Shown here: positions 1 through 9,009 of the stretch, one piece after another
How positions within the stretch are numbered: position 1 is the stretch's first letter
Layout of the letters: each line of letters starts with the position of its first letter
Source: Xenorhabdus beddingii
GTDB lineage: Bacteria; Pseudomonadota; Gammaproteobacteria; Enterobacterales; Enterobacteriaceae
DNA length: 64,000 nucleotides
Direction of reading: 5' to 3'
Assembly: GCF_002127545.1 (NCBI RefSeq)
Contig: NZ_MUBK01000008.1
Location: forward strand, 1 to 64,000
Translations under genes and position numbers: made by a program
Notes under the pieces: model-generated
The model's database searches: none
What the model was told of the DNA's origin: nothing
The model's input: only the letters and a program-made list of their open reading frames with translations

Positions 1-50
1 TTAAAAGCCAATGAATAATCACGCTGAGTGCGTTTACTTTCTGATTTCAT
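1..50 (-). CDS. IS3-family transposase OrfA, N-terminal fragment (cut by the window edge)
   Basis: The first 16 residues read MKSESKRTQRDYSLAF. This resembles the beginning of IS3-family OrfA proteins, small helix-turn-helix proteins that are translated alone or fused to OrfB by frameshifting. A good ribosome binding site (AGGAGA, five bases before the ATG) precedes it. Only the start is visible, so intactness cannot be judged. The assignment rests on a short match and on the IS-like end just outside it. Confidence 0.5.
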   Translation of the reverse strand, partial: MKSESKRTQRDYSLAF

Positions 51-103
51 AACACTCTCCTAAAGAGATGAAGGAAAGTGTCAACTTTATTTAGGACGGG
101 ACA
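1..103 (-). mobile_element. Left-truncated IS3-family insertion sequence end
   Basis: The start of a minus-strand transposase OrfA lies at 1-50. Its non-coding leader runs to about 103, where the sequence reads outward from a TG...CA-type terminus (TGTCCCGTCC on the minus strand). This is the layout of an IS3-family element whose body lies beyond the window edge. The exact terminus and any target duplication cannot be checked because the other end is absent. Confidence 0.5.
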
Positions 104-112
104 AAATAAAAC

Positions 113-146
113 AAAAAGCCTGGCACGAATATCGGTCAGGCTTTTT
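113..146. terminator. Bidirectional rho-independent terminator after adeP
   Basis: A 10-bp perfect stem (AAAAAGCCTG / CAGGCTTTTT) closes a 14-nt loop. It has A-rich and T-rich flanks, so it can work on both strands. It lies 26 bp beyond the stop codon of the purine permease on the minus strand. Confidence 0.8.
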
Positions 147-171
147 TCCACTTATCCCGTCTCAATCGTGT

Positions 172-1509
172 TTAATGAGCATCCACAAACACCATTTTCA
201 AGACAAACAGTAGCGTCACAACAAAAACGCACGGGCCAATCTCACGCCATTTACCGGTGCCCAGTTTCATCGCACAGTAGGCGATAAAACCCAGCGCAAT
301 GCCTTCGGTAATGGAAAAACTAAAGGGCATCATCACGGCGGTGATAAATGCGGGGACGGATTCAGTCAGATCATGCCATTTAACCCGCGTCAGGCTGGAA
401 GTCATCAAAACCCCCACGTAAACCAACGCACCCGCTGTCGCATAGGCTGGCACCATACTCGCCAAGGGAGAGATAAACATCACCAGCAGGAATAAAATGC
501 CGACCACCACCGCCATCAAACCAGTACGGCCACCCACAGAGACACCTGAGGAGCTTTCGATATAGGCCGTCACCGAGGAAGTCCCGATGTAAGAACCGGC
601 GACCGAACTGATGCTGTCTACATATAATGCCTGTTTCATGCGGGGAAACGTCCCGTTACTGTCTGCAATCCCGGCTTTATCCGTCACACCGATCAAGGTG
701 CCGGAAGAGTCAAACAGGCTCACCAACATAAACGAGAAAATCACGCCTGCCAAAGCGATATCCAAAGCCCCTTTCACATCGACATTACCCACCACGCTCA
801 TCACGCTGGGAGGCAGGTCAAAAATACCGTGATATTCGACATACCCCATCATAAAGCCGATGCCGGTTGTCGCTACGATAGAAACCAACACCGCAGCATG
901 AAAATGGCGGGCGGCTAAAATGGCAATGATGAAAAAGCCCAGAGCACCCAATAGGACGTTATGAGAAGCAAAGTTGCCAATTGAGACGATCGTGTCAGGA
1001 TTTGGCACGATAATGCCCGCGTTTTTCAGCCCCATCATCGCGATGAAAAGGCCGATCCCACTAGTAATGCCCACTCGCAGGCTTAACGGGATATTGGCAA
1101 TCATCCAGTAACGGATGCGAAAGAGCGTTAAAATCAACAATCCTACCGCGCCCCAGAAAATCGCCCCCATGGCAACCTGCCACGAAATGCCCATCGCACC
1201 GACGACGACAAAGGCAAAAAACGCATTCAGCCCCATAGCGGGAGCAACAGCGACCGGTAAGTTAGCCACCAACCCCATCATAATGCTGCCCACTGCGGCA
1301 ATTAAGCAGGTAGTGACAAATACCGCCTTAATATCCATGCCCGCCACCGCCAAAATCTGTGGGTTAACAAAGACGATATAAACCATGGTCAAAAAGGTTG
1401 TCAGCCCGGCGATCATTTCAGTTCGAACCGTCGTGCCATGTTCCTCTAATTTAAACACGCGCTGGAGCAAGCCCTGACGGTTCACAGAGCCAGAAGTTAT
1501 TGTGTTCAT
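172..1509 (-). CDS. adeP: Adenine/purine permease of the NCS2 (AzgA) family
   Basis: This 445-residue polytopic inner-membrane protein imports a purine base, probably adenine or guanine/hypoxanthine, by proton symport. It resembles E. coli AdeP/GhxP over its whole length: an N-terminal stretch with EMIAGLTTFLTMVYIVFVNP, an AMGLNAFFAF segment, and the characteristic TSSVTAYIESSSGVSVGGRT region near residues 310-330. About 12-14 hydrophobic segments are visible. The gene stands alone with its own terminator, and a strong PurR box lies about 85 bp upstream, which suggests repression when purines are plentiful. The exact base specificity within AdeP/GhxP cannot be decided by eye. Confidence 0.88.
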   Translation of the reverse strand: MNTITSGSVNRQGLLQRVFKLEEHGTTVRTEMIAGLTTFLTMVYIVFVNPQILAVAGMDIKAVFVTTCLIAAVGSIMMGLVANLPVAVAPAMGLNAFFAFVVVGAMGISWQVAMGAIFWGAVGLLILTLFRIRYWMIANIPLSLRVGITSGIGLFIAMMGLKNAGIIVPNPDTIVSIGNFASHNVLLGALGFFIIAILAARHFHAAVLVSIVATTGIGFMMGYVEYHGIFDLPPSVMSVVGNVDVKGALDIALAGVIFSFMLVSLFDSSGTLIGVTDKAGIADSNGTFPRMKQALYVDSISSVAGSYIGTSSVTAYIESSSGVSVGGRTGLMAVVVGILFLLVMFISPLASMVPAYATAGALVYVGVLMTSSLTRVKWHDLTESVPAFITAVMMPFSFSITEGIALGFIAYCAMKLGTGKWREIGPCVFVVTLLFVLKMVFVDAH

Positions 1510-1591
1510 GTCATTTGATTTCCTAAAAAGCGAAGTTTTCGATTTATCCTACAGGAAACCCATACAAATCGTTACCCTGAAATACCGAAAA

Positions 1592-1607
1592 AAGAAAACG
1601 TTTGCGG
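1592..1607 (-). promoter_or_regulatory. PurR operator upstream of the purine permease
   Basis: On the minus strand the 16-mer CCGCAAACGTTTTCTT matches the E. coli PurR consensus (ACGCAAACGTTTTCNT) at all but the first base. It lies about 85 bp upstream of the permease start codon. PurR regulation of adenine permease genes is established in enteric bacteria; binding here is inferred from the match. Confidence 0.8.
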
Positions 1608-1785
1608 AGCGCTTAATCAAGAGGTTAATCAGCTTGGGTATCACGGGGAATAAGGCAGGAAGCCTTTCGCTTTTTTGCTGGCATAATTCGAGCCGTTTTT
1701 TCATGTGTTTTTCAGAATAGTTTTTTTCTTTAAAGCACCACTTAATACTTTGAAAAATAATAAAAAAGACTCTGAAACTTAGAGA

Positions 1786-2022
1786 CTAAACAGAGATAAA
1801 CATGAAAAAAACATCTTTACTGTTTAATTTATCCACATATCCCTTAACAGCCACTTTCATATTGGAATTGCCCATAGCTCCATACCAATCGTCAACCGTA
1901 TCCAACTTAGAACCAAATTGCCTAACATTGACTACTGAAAACGTGTCTATTTCCCGTATATCCTTTTCATATCCTAATTCTTTTTTCCCACCTTCTTTTA
2001 ATACACCTCCTCTTAAACAAAA
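1786..2022 (-). pseudogene. Decayed C-terminal fragment resembling DUF6402 proteins
   Basis: A minus-strand frame with no start codon and with in-frame stops just upstream (2023-2025 and further) encodes a recognisable stretch containing KLDTVDDWYGAMGNSNMKVAV. This resembles the conserved region of DUF6402 proteins, small proteins of Proteobacteria often found near secreted toxins. The frame ends at a TAG at 1786-1788. Base composition is AT-rich compared with the neighbouring permease. The rest of the gene cannot be traced with confidence towards 2161, so this is a remnant. The family match is from memory and would need a profile search. Confidence 0.45.
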
Positions 2023-2167
2023 TCAGATAATTACCTATTTTAAATTTCAGGTAATACCCTAAATAAAGGCTTTTATTTACCTGCCAGAAGATATCCTCTG
2101 AAAATCTTTTTAGCCACCTCACCCATGCATTCGATACACAATCCACTGAACTCCTTGTCATGACTGA

Positions 2168-2209
2168 GTTTGTGGCAATTCACACCATGTTTGTGGCAAT
2201 TCATACCGT
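2168..2209. repeat. 21-bp tandem duplication (2 copies)
   Basis: The unit GTTTGTGGCAATTCACACCAT at 2168-2188 is followed directly by a copy differing at three bases. It lies between the DUF6402-like remnant and the uxuR terminator. It is one of many short tandem duplications in this window. Confidence 0.8.
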
Positions 2210-2215
2210 ATAGTA

Positions 2216-2251
2216 TTAAACAACCACCGACTGAAGTCGGTGGTTGTTTAA
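2216..2251. terminator. Long perfect hairpin after uxuR-like gene
   Basis: A 16-bp perfect stem (arms 2216-2231 and 2236-2251, core CAACCACCGAC/GTCGGTGGTTG) closes a TGAA loop. It lies 8 bp beyond the stop codon of the GntR regulator, so it can end that transcript. Hairpins with this GGTGGTT core are also seen at the ends of IS200/IS605 elements, so it could be a transposon-end relic put to use as a terminator. Confidence 0.75.
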
Positions 2252-2258
2252 TTTAAAT

Positions 2259-3008
2259 TCACTTTCCAATACCAACCGGATAAGACTCAAACAAATATCC
2301 ATCAAAATTAGGGTCATCTATATCTGATAATTCAAGCAAACTCTGCTTCACATTTTCTAAATGTTGCCACATCGTTTGCTTCGCTGCCGTGGGATCTTTT
2401 TTGATCATCGCCGCCAAAATGGCCTGATGATCATTCAGCCACTCTTTACGATAATCGGTATTGGTAATTCGACTATGTAACTTTATCCATATGGGATTAT
2501 TCTCACGCCACTCCCAAGATTGCTTAAGCAATTCAACTAACATGCTGTTATGTGTTGCCTGCGCAATGGCTAAATGAAACTCCCTGTCACCGGATTCACT
2601 TTCTCCCGAAATCAGATCATTTTTCTCTTTTTCCAATGCATTGCGCATATTGGCAATATCAACCGGAGTCACCTGGAGCGCGGCAAACTCAGCAATATTA
2701 CTTTCCAATAATTGGCGCGCTTGTAATAACTCAAAAGGCCCTGCGGCATTAATGATTGTATCGCTTGAACAAGAGCATGGTAGTCGGATGAGATAAATAC
2801 CCGAGCTTTTGCGTACTTCAATCAGGTTTTCCAGTTCCAGTACAATTAACGCTTCACGGACAAGCGTGCGTGAAACGCCGAACTTTTCTGCAATTTCACG
2901 TTCTGTAGGTAGGCGATCACCCGAAGAATAATTCATATCTATAATCATCTGACGTAATGATTGGGCTACTTCATGATAGGGACGCCTGGAGTCTGCAAAG
3001 TTCATCAT
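2259..3008 (-). CDS. GntR/FadR-family regulator, UxuR/ExuR-like
   Basis: This 249-residue protein has an N-terminal winged helix-turn-helix (about residues 9-75, with LPTEREIAEKFGVSRTLVREAL) and a C-terminal all-helical FCD effector domain (from about 95). It is the right size for UxuR/ExuR, which repress hexuronate genes until fructuronate or a related sugar acid binds. It sits next to the TRAP transporter and uxuA-uxuB-uxaC-kdgK-eda, so it very likely controls them. UxuR-type palindromes lie in the dctP/dctQ promoter region. A second ATG three bases inside the start is equally possible. Orthology to UxuR rather than ExuR is not settled. Confidence 0.85.
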   Translation of the reverse strand: MMNFADSRRPYHEVAQSLRQMIIDMNYSSGDRLPTEREIAEKFGVSRTLVREALIVLELENLIEVRKSSGIYLIRLPCSCSSDTIINAAGPFELLQARQLLESNIAEFAALQVTPVDIANMRNALEKEKNDLISGESESGDREFHLAIAQATHNSMLVELLKQSWEWRENNPIWIKLHSRITNTDYRKEWLNDHQAILAAMIKKDPTAAKQTMWQHLENVKQSLLELSDIDDPNFDGYLFESYPVGIGK

Positions 3009-3087
3009 TTAATGCCGCCGTAAGGTAATATACTTAAATGAAACGACTAAAAATGATGTTATTCTAAGGCATCAATGTCAAAAATAT

Positions 3088-3117
3088 AACCACCTATTAT
3101 TGTTACAATAAGTGGTT
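3088..3117. terminator. Terminator after the TRAP binding-protein gene
   Basis: An imperfect inverted repeat (AACCACCTATTATTG / CAATAAGTGGTT) lies 12 bp beyond the minus-strand stop codon of the DctP-type gene. ATATTTTTG follows it on that strand, which suits a rho-independent terminator. Confidence 0.6.
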
Positions 3118-3128
3118 TTGAGAGAAAA

Positions 3129-4112
3129 CTATTCTACTTTACGTACTCGCTTTACCATTTCGAATAATTCCGGGTGGGTCTCAGCCATCTTGTCATACAT
3201 GGGGTTAACCGCGTTTTGAAAAAGGGTTTTATCCACGTGAATAAACTCAACACCTTGTTTTTCTGCTTTAGCCCGCTCTTCTTTTTCTGATTTTTCCCAA
3301 AGTTGAATCATATATTTTGAGGAATTCAGCGCCGCTTTTTTCACAATTGCTTGCTGTTCAGTGGTTAATTTATTCAACGAATTGTTCGATATTAACAGGA
3401 CATCAGGGATCATCGTATGCTCATCCAGAGAAAAGAATTTTGTCACTTCACTATGGCGGCTTAGCGTAAAAGAAGGAATGTTGTTCTCAGCCGCATCCAC
3501 AACCCCCTGTTGCAATGCAGTATAGAGTTCACCATAAGCTAATGGTGTTGGATTTCCCGCCAATCCTTTTACCAGCGCAATGGCTGAGGGACTGGGTTGT
3601 ACGCGAATTTTCAGCCCCTTCAAATCTTCAGGCGTTCTGATCGGTTTTTTCGCATAAAAACTGCGTGCGCCTGCATCATAGTAAGTGAGACCAATAAATC
3701 CCATATTTTGACTTGAATTGAGGATTTCTTTACCGATATCGCTATTCATGACTTGTTGATAATGCGTTTTATCACGGAATAAATAGGGCAGGTTAAAAAT
3801 AAAATAAGCGGGAGAGAAGGCTTCTAATTCTGCCGCATTAGATTTGGCAATATCCAGAGCGCCGTTTTGCATCAATTCGATGGATTCACGTTGGTTGCCC
3901 AATTGGGAATCAGAATAGATGCGAATACGAACTTCTCCGTTGGTTTTTTCTTTCACTTCGTCAGCGAACTGGGTCATGGCCTGATGGACAGCATGGCTCC
4001 GGCTCTGGTTATGGCTGAGTTTCAGCGTTGTCACCGCGCAAGCCTGAGATGCCCCCAGCACCAACATGACCCCCGTCGCCAGGCTTAAAATCTGTCGTTT
4101 GCTGTTCTGCAT
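3129..4112 (-). CDS. TRAP transporter solute-binding protein (DctP type), probable hexuronate binder
   Basis: This is a periplasmic binding protein of 327 residues. The start at 4112 is chosen because it gives a normal signal peptide (MQNSKRQILSLATGVMLVLG, cleavage near SQACA-V) and has GGAGA seven bases upstream; the open frame continues 36 codons further. The region KGLKIRVQPSP contains the Arg that binds the carboxylate of the ligand in DctP proteins, and AAENN lies further along. It is transcribed away from the two permease genes, sharing a 260-bp promoter region that holds two UxuR-like palindromes. Its placement with uxuAB-uxaC suggests glucuronate, fructuronate or galacturonate as ligand. 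Confidence 0.88.
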   Translation of the reverse strand: MQNSKRQILSLATGVMLVLGASQACAVTTLKLSHNQSRSHAVHQAMTQFADEVKEKTNGEVRIRIYSDSQLGNQRESIELMQNGALDIAKSNAAELEAFSPAYFIFNLPYLFRDKTHYQQVMNSDIGKEILNSSQNMGFIGLTYYDAGARSFYAKKPIRTPEDLKGLKIRVQPSPSAIALVKGLAGNPTPLAYGELYTALQQGVVDAAENNIPSFTLSRHSEVTKFFSLDEHTMIPDVLLISNNSLNKLTTEQQAIVKKAALNSSKYMIQLWEKSEKEERAKAEKQGVEFIHVDKTLFQNAVNPMYDKMAETHPELFEMVKRVRKVE

Positions 4113-4208
4113 ATTTGGTTCTCCAGAGATGAGATGTAGGTTGTTTGTTATTTTATGCGGATAAAGAATAAACAGATCACACTCCTTGGGCAAAGGATAA
4201 AAACCCAA

Positions 4209-4219
4209 TTGGTCTACCA
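4209..4219. promoter_or_regulatory. UxuR/ExuR-like operator near dctP
   Basis: TTGGTCTACCA is a palindrome matching the core of the E. coli UxuR/ExuR consensus (TTGGTATACCAA). It lies about 90 bp upstream of the DctP-type start codon. Function is inferred from this match and from the regulator gene alongside. Confidence 0.6.
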
Positions 4220-4344
4220 TGATCGCAAAAATAGATATTATTGGTTGATCTTATGAGTTTGTGATCTATATCACTCTCTTTCAGAGACTTATTTTGATGT
4301 TTTAGTACGAGCAGTATAGATTTTAATCTTTATGTGGCTTTTAA

Positions 4345-4356
4345 TTGGTAAACCAA
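4345..4356. promoter_or_regulatory. UxuR/ExuR-like operator in front of dctQ
   Basis: TTGGTAAACCAA, nearly identical to the E. coli UxuR/ExuR core, lies 21 bp upstream of the DctQ-type start codon, where a bound repressor would block the plus-strand operon. Together with the site at 4209 it would let one regulator control both divergent transcripts. Confidence 0.65.
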
Positions 4357-4377
4357 AATGGCAAAAAGGGAATGTAA

Positions 4378-4884
4378 ATGAAAAACCTTGTAGCGATGAC
4401 CAATAAGAGTTTGGCATTTTTTACCATCTGCCTGCTGGCTTTTCTGGTTTTATGCGTGTCATGGCAGGTCATTTCACGCTATGTCTTCAGTGCACCGAGC
4501 ACCGAAACCGATGAACTGGCACGCTATCTGTTTATGTGGGTTGCAATGATTGGGGCTGCATATACAACCGGGCAGCATCGCCATCTTGCTATCGATCTGC
4601 TGATAATGAAATTAACGGGAGTAAAGAAGAGTATTGTCGGTTTGATTATTCAGGCCGTCATTATTTCATTTTCTGCCATTGTGTTGCTTTATGGCGGCAG
4701 CCTTCTTGTTGCATCAACACTGGAAAATGGTCAAATCACACCCGTATTAGGTTGGAAGATGGGATACATCTATTTATGTTTGCCCATCAGTGGAACATTG
4801 ATGATTTTCTATGCGATCGCCGATGTCATCTCTATCGTGCAGCATTTTTCTGGTCAACCACCTGTTGTCATTGAGAATCATTAA
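4378..4884 (+). CDS. TRAP transporter small permease (DctQ type)
   Basis: This is a 168-residue membrane protein with four predicted transmembrane segments (about residues 12-32, 48-66, 88-110 and 130-152). It contains the ETDELARYLFMWVAMIGAA signature of DctQ small subunits. It pairs with the large permease 17 bp downstream to form the sodium-driven membrane unit of the hexuronate importer. It is the first gene of the plus-strand operon, placed just after the TTGGT-N2-ACCAA operator. Confidence 0.9.
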   Translation: MKNLVAMTNKSLAFFTICLLAFLVLCVSWQVISRYVFSAPSTETDELARYLFMWVAMIGAAYTTGQHRHLAIDLLIMKLTGVKKSIVGLIIQAVIISFSAIVLLYGGSLLVASTLENGQITPVLGWKMGYIYLCLPISGTLMIFYAIADVISIVQHFSGQPPVVIENH

Positions 4885-4901
4885 CGCGTGGAGATAAGGG
4901 T

Positions 4902-6200
4902 ATGGATTGGTATGTCATTGCCGCACTCTTTGGCACATTTGCCATATTACTGGTATTGAGTGTCCCCGTTTCTTTTGCAATCGGATTATCTTCGTTAGTG
5001 GCTATTACGATGACATTGCCGCCGGCTGCGGCAATCACAGTTGTAGCACAACGCATGGCGGTGGGAGTAGATAACTTCTCTTTATTAGCCATCCCGTTCT
5101 TTATCCTGGCCGGAAATATGATGAACCAAGGTGGAATTGCTGCACGTTTGATTAAGCTGGCTCAAGTGATTGGCGGCCGTTTGCCGGGATCACTAATGCA
5201 CGTCAATATCATGGCGAACATGCTTTTCGGGGCAATTTCAGGCTCGGCCGTGGCATCTGCCGCTGCGGTCGGGGGAACAATGGCACCGATGCAGAGAAAA
5301 GAAGGTTACGATCCTGAATTGTCTGCTGCTGTGAATATCGCTTCTTGTCCTTCGGGTTTACTGATCCCACCCAGCAATACCCTGATTGTGTACTCGTTGG
5401 TTTCGGGCGGGACATCGATTGCAGCCTTGTTTTTAGCGGGTTATATCCCGGGCATTATTATGGGCGCTTCACTCATGGTTGTGTCTGCCGTTATTGCCAA
5501 GAGGAAGGGCTACCCTGTTGCACCCCGGCCAACATGGCGCGAATTTTTTGATACCGCGTGGAAAGCAATACCGTCATTAATGCTGGTTGTGATCATTATG
5601 GGCGGGATTATTGCCGGGATCTTCACTGCGACAGAAGCATCGGCCATTGCCGTTCTCTACAGCTTTATTCTCGCAGTGGTTATTTACCGTGAAGTGGGTT
5701 TCAAACAACTGCCCAAAATTATTCTTGATTCCGCCGTCACCACGTCGATTGTTTTACTGTTGATTGGCGTATCAATGGGTATGTCCTGGGCGATGGCCAA
5801 TGCTGATCTGCCGTATCTGATTGCGGATACGTTGATGGCGCTGTCCGATAACCCACTGACCATTTTGCTGGTCATTAATGTCATCTTGCTGATAGTGGGC
5901 GTCTTTATGGATATGACACCTGCCATTTTGATCTTCACGCCGATTTTCTTACCCGTTGCGATGAGCATGGGTATCGATCCTGTCCATTTTGGCATCATCA
6001 TGACATTTAATCTGGCCATTGGAATTTGTACGCCTCCCGTTGGCAGCGCTTTATTTGTAGGTTGCTCTGTGGGGGACGTCAGTATTAATCAGGTATTGAA
6101 GCCCTTGCTGCCGATGTATCTTGCGCTGATCTCAGCGCTGGCACTGGTGACATACCTGCCACAATTGAGTTTGTGGTTACCTGCATTAATTTTGGAATAG
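4902..6200 (+). CDS. TRAP transporter large permease (DctM type)
   Basis: This is a 432-residue, highly hydrophobic DctM-family subunit. Conserved features include IPFFILAGNMMNQGGIA near residue 65, SGSAVASAAAVGG near 110, LLIPPSNTLIVYS near 155 and a C-terminal GICTPPVGSALFVG. It forms the transport channel with DctQ and takes substrate from the divergently encoded binding protein. The ribosome binding site GGAGATAAGGGT precedes the ATG. The stop codon lies in a three-copy 16-bp tandem repeat (6194-6241). Confidence 0.92.
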   Translation: MDWYVIAALFGTFAILLVLSVPVSFAIGLSSLVAITMTLPPAAAITVVAQRMAVGVDNFSLLAIPFFILAGNMMNQGGIAARLIKLAQVIGGRLPGSLMHVNIMANMLFGAISGSAVASAAAVGGTMAPMQRKEGYDPELSAAVNIASCPSGLLIPPSNTLIVYSLVSGGTSIAALFLAGYIPGIIMGASLMVVSAVIAKRKGYPVAPRPTWREFFDTAWKAIPSLMLVVIIMGGIIAGIFTATEASAIAVLYSFILAVVIYREVGFKQLPKIILDSAVTTSIVLLLIGVSMGMSWAMANADLPYLIADTLMALSDNPLTILLVINVILLIVGVFMDMTPAILIFTPIFLPVAMSMGIDPVHFGIIMTFNLAIGICTPPVGSALFVGCSVGDVSINQVLKPLLPMYLALISALALVTYLPQLSLWLPALILE

Positions 6201-6241
6201 TTCACAAAAGAAATAGTTCACTAAAGAAATAGATCATTGAA
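6194..6241. repeat. 16-bp tandem repeat (3 copies) spanning the dctM stop codon
   Basis: The units are GGAATAGTTCACAAAA (6194-6209), GAAATAGTTCACTAAA (6210-6225) and GAAATAGATCATTGAA (6226-6241). Each copy contains a TAG. Because 16 is not a multiple of three, the three TAGs fall in three different reading frames. Confidence 0.9.
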
Positions 6242-6258
6242 ATAATGATGGGGGAATT

Positions 6259-7458
6259 ATGAAACAAACCTGGCGTTGGTATGGGCCGGAAGATCCTGTT
6301 TCATTAGCGGATATCCGTCAGGCAGGAGCGACCGGGATTGTGACGGCCTTGCACCATATTCCTAATGGCGAAATCTGGCCTGTCGGGGAGATAGAACAGC
6401 GTAAGGCACTAATTGAAGCTAATCAACTTGAGTGGATAGTGGTAGAAAGCGTTCCCATTCATGAAGATATTAAGACGCATACCGGAGAGTACGATCAATG
6501 GATAGAAAACTACCAGCAAACCTTGCGTAACCTCGCCGCCTGCGGGATAAAAACAATATGCTACAACTTTATGCCTGTTCTGGACTGGACACGCACTGAT
6601 CTGGCCTATGAGTTACCTGATGGCTCAAAAGCGCTGCGTTTTGACCAAATTGAATTTGCTGTTTTTGATATCCATATTTTGCAACGGCGTGGGGCAGAAA
6701 CAGCGTATCCCGATGATGAAATTGTGCAAGCACAATCACGCTTTGCCGCAATGACAGAAGAAGAAAAACAGCAACTGACAAACACCATCATAGCGGGTCT
6801 CCCCGGTGCAGAGGAAGGCTATACCTTAGAACAATTTCGCCAACACCTAAAACGTTATGCAGGAATTAATAAGGCCAAATTACGTGAGCATTTTGCTTAT
6901 TTCCTGCAAAAGATCATTCCGGTTGCGGAAGAGAGCGGTATCAAAATGGCGGTTCATCCTGATGATCCACCTCGTGAAATCTTCGGCCTGCCACGCATTG
7001 TTTCGACGATAGAGGATATGCGCTGGATAGCCGGAACCATAGACAGCAATGCCAATGGCTATACGATGTGCACGGGATCTTATGGCGTGCGCGCAGATAA
7101 TGATGTGGTGAAGATGTTCAAAGCATTTAGTTCCCGCATCTATTTTCTCCACTTGCGTTCAACCTTACGTGAAGAAAACCCGTCAACATTCCACGAAGCA
7201 GCGCATCTTGCGGGTGATGTCGATATGTATGAAGTGATCAAAGCGGTTGCGGAAGAGGAGCATCGCCGGTGGGTGGCGGGTGAAAATCACCTTATTCCGA
7301 TGCGGCCTGATCATGGCCATCAAATCCTGGATGATTTGCAAAAGAAAACTAACCCGGGTTATTCGGCAATCGGACGACTGAAAGGGCTGGCTGAAATTCG
7401 CGGCCTTGAGTTGGGCATTCATCGTGCCTTTTACCAAAAATCATTTCCGGGCCATTAG
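6259..7458 (+). CDS. uxuA: Mannonate dehydratase
   Basis: UxuA (399 residues; E. coli 394) converts D-mannonate to 2-keto-3-deoxygluconate (KDG) and uses Fe2+ or Mn2+. The protein starts [20 protein letters not shown] and has the family's [18 protein letters not shown] region. Candidate metal-ligand regions are MAVHPDDPP near residue 235, [12 protein letters not shown] near 273 and FLHLRST near 296. A strong GGGGGAATT site precedes the ATG. It is followed by uxuB, which makes its substrate, and the operon supplies the rest of the pathway. Confidence 0.95.
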   Translation: MKQTWRWYGPEDPVSLADIRQAGATGIVTALHHIPNGEIWPVGEIEQRKALIEANQLEWIVVESVPIHEDIKTHTGEYDQWIENYQQTLRNLAACGIKTICYNFMPVLDWTRTDLAYELPDGSKALRFDQIEFAVFDIHILQRRGAETAYPDDEIVQAQSRFAAMTEEEKQQLTNTIIAGLPGAEEGYTLEQFRQHLKRYAGINKAKLREHFAYFLQKIIPVAEESGIKMAVHPDDPPREIFGLPRIVSTIEDMRWIAGTIDSNANGYTMCTGSYGVRADNDVVKMFKAFSSRIYFLHLRSTLREENPSTFHEAAHLAGDVDMYEVIKAVAEEEHRRWVAGENHLIPMRPDHGHQILDDLQKKTNPGYSAIGRLKGLAEIRGLELGIHRAFYQKSFPGH

Positions 7459-7520
7459 ACCCTGAACCCGGCATGGTCGTGGATGAATGTGACTCACGAC
7501 CACTTATTTGCGAGTCCATC

Positions 7521-8996
7521 ATGGAAAAAAATCTTGTCAATGCGATAACGTCTGTCCCATGCCCGCCGTGGACAACAGAGCGCCTGACTTCCCGTATTGT
7601 CCATTTAGGATGCGGTGCATTTCATCGGGCACATCAGGCGCTTTATACACACCATGTATTAGAACAAACAGACAGTGATTGGGGATTCTGTGAAATTAAC
7701 CTGATGCTAAACGGCGTTGCACTGATTGAAAATCTTAAAAAACAATCCATGCGTTACACCGTTGCAGAGAAAGGGCAGGAGGGCGTCAGATTAAAAATTA
7801 TTGGTTCAATGAAAGAAGGGATGCACCCATTAATTGATGGTGTTCAGGCGATTATCGAAAAAATGGCTGCCCCTGATGTCGCCATCATCTCTTTGACAAT
7901 AACGGAAAAAGGATATTGTATCGATGCCACAACAGGGCGTTTAGACCCCAATAACACATTGATAATTAAAGATATTGCCAATCCCGAATTGCCAAGATCA
8001 GCTATCGGGTATATCACGGCGGCATTAAAATTGCGTTTTGAACGCCGGCTAGCTGCTGTGACGATTTTGTCGTGCGATAACGTTCGGGAAAACGGGCATG
8101 TTGTCCGTGAAGCCGTCTTGGGTCTGGCGCGTTTGCAGGACGAAAAATTGGCACAATGGATAGAAAACCAAGTGACATTTCCCAACACGATGGTGGATCG
8201 TATTGTGCCGGCTGCGACACCAGAAACGCTAACCGAAATTGCCCAACGACTGGGAGTTGAAGATCCTTGCGCCATTGCCTGTGAACCTTTCCGGCAATGG
8301 GTGATTGAAGATAAATTCGTGAACGGGCGTCCGGATTGGGATCTTGCCGGTGCGCAATTTGTGGATGATGTGGTGCCATTTGAAATGATGAAATTGCGCA
8401 TGTTAAATGGCGCTCATTCATTTCTGGCCTATCTGGGCTATTTGGGCGGCTATGCGCATATCTCCGATACGATGACCAATGCCGATTATCGTCGGGCAGT
8501 GTATGCACTGATGCGGAATGAGCAAGCGCCAACACTGTCAATGCCTGAAGATATCGACTTAACGGCCTATGCGGATACATTGATCAAACGGTTCACTAAC
8601 CCGGCGTTAAAACACCAGACAGGGCAAATTGCGATGGATGGCAGTCAGAAATTGCCACAACGCATGATTGATTCCATTGAATGGCATCTCGTGCAGGGCA
8701 GCGATTATCGCCATTTAACGCTTGGAGTGGCCGGTTGGATGCGTTATATCAGCGGCTTGGATGAGCAAGGGCAACCTATCAATGTGCGTGATCCCTTAAA
8801 AGAAACCTTTGCTGCGATTTTTGCCAGATACGGCAATTCGGCTGCTGTGGCAGAAGATGTGGTGAAAGCGCTACTGGCCATTGAATCGATCTTCGGTCAA
8901 AAATTGGTAAACAACCGTGATTTTGTCAATAACGTCACCCAGGCTTACCAGAAATTGCTGAATGTCGGTGCAAGGCAAGCGGTTTCTACCCTTTGA
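7521..8996 (+). CDS. uxuB: Fructuronate reductase (D-mannonate oxidoreductase)
   Basis: UxuB (491 residues from this start) reduces D-fructuronate to D-mannonate with NADH in the polyol-specific long-chain dehydrogenase family. The N-terminal Rossmann segment ([20 protein letters not shown]) and the catalytic [16 protein letters not shown] motif (Lys, Asn, His) are present, as are SCDNVRENG and [10 protein letters not shown]. The frame is open back to 7473, but the E. coli protein starts just before the homologous PSW segment, so 7521 is preferred; no strong ribosome binding site decides it. It overlaps no neighbour and ends 13 bp before uxaC. Confidence 0.93.
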   Translation: MEKNLVNAITSVPCPPWTTERLTSRIVHLGCGAFHRAHQALYTHHVLEQTDSDWGFCEINLMLNGVALIENLKKQSMRYTVAEKGQEGVRLKIIGSMKEGMHPLIDGVQAIIEKMAAPDVAIISLTITEKGYCIDATTGRLDPNNTLIIKDIANPELPRSAIGYITAALKLRFERRLAAVTILSCDNVRENGHVVREAVLGLARLQDEKLAQWIENQVTFPNTMVDRIVPAATPETLTEIAQRLGVEDPCAIACEPFRQWVIEDKFVNGRPDWDLAGAQFVDDVVPFEMMKLRMLNGAHSFLAYLGYLGGYAHISDTMTNADYRRAVYALMRNEQAPTLSMPEDIDLTAYADTLIKRFTNPALKHQTGQIAMDGSQKLPQRMIDSIEWHLVQGSDYRHLTLGVAGWMRYISGLDEQGQPINVRDPLKETFAAIFARYGNSAAVAEDVVKALLAIESIFGQKLVNNRDFVNNVTQAYQKLLNVGARQAVSTL

Positions 8997-9009
8997 ACAG
9001 GAAAACATA

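Noticed and set aside
1502..1720. Plus-strand frame covering the adeP promoter
   Set aside because: It spans the PurR operator and leader of adeP; its peptide resembles no protein.
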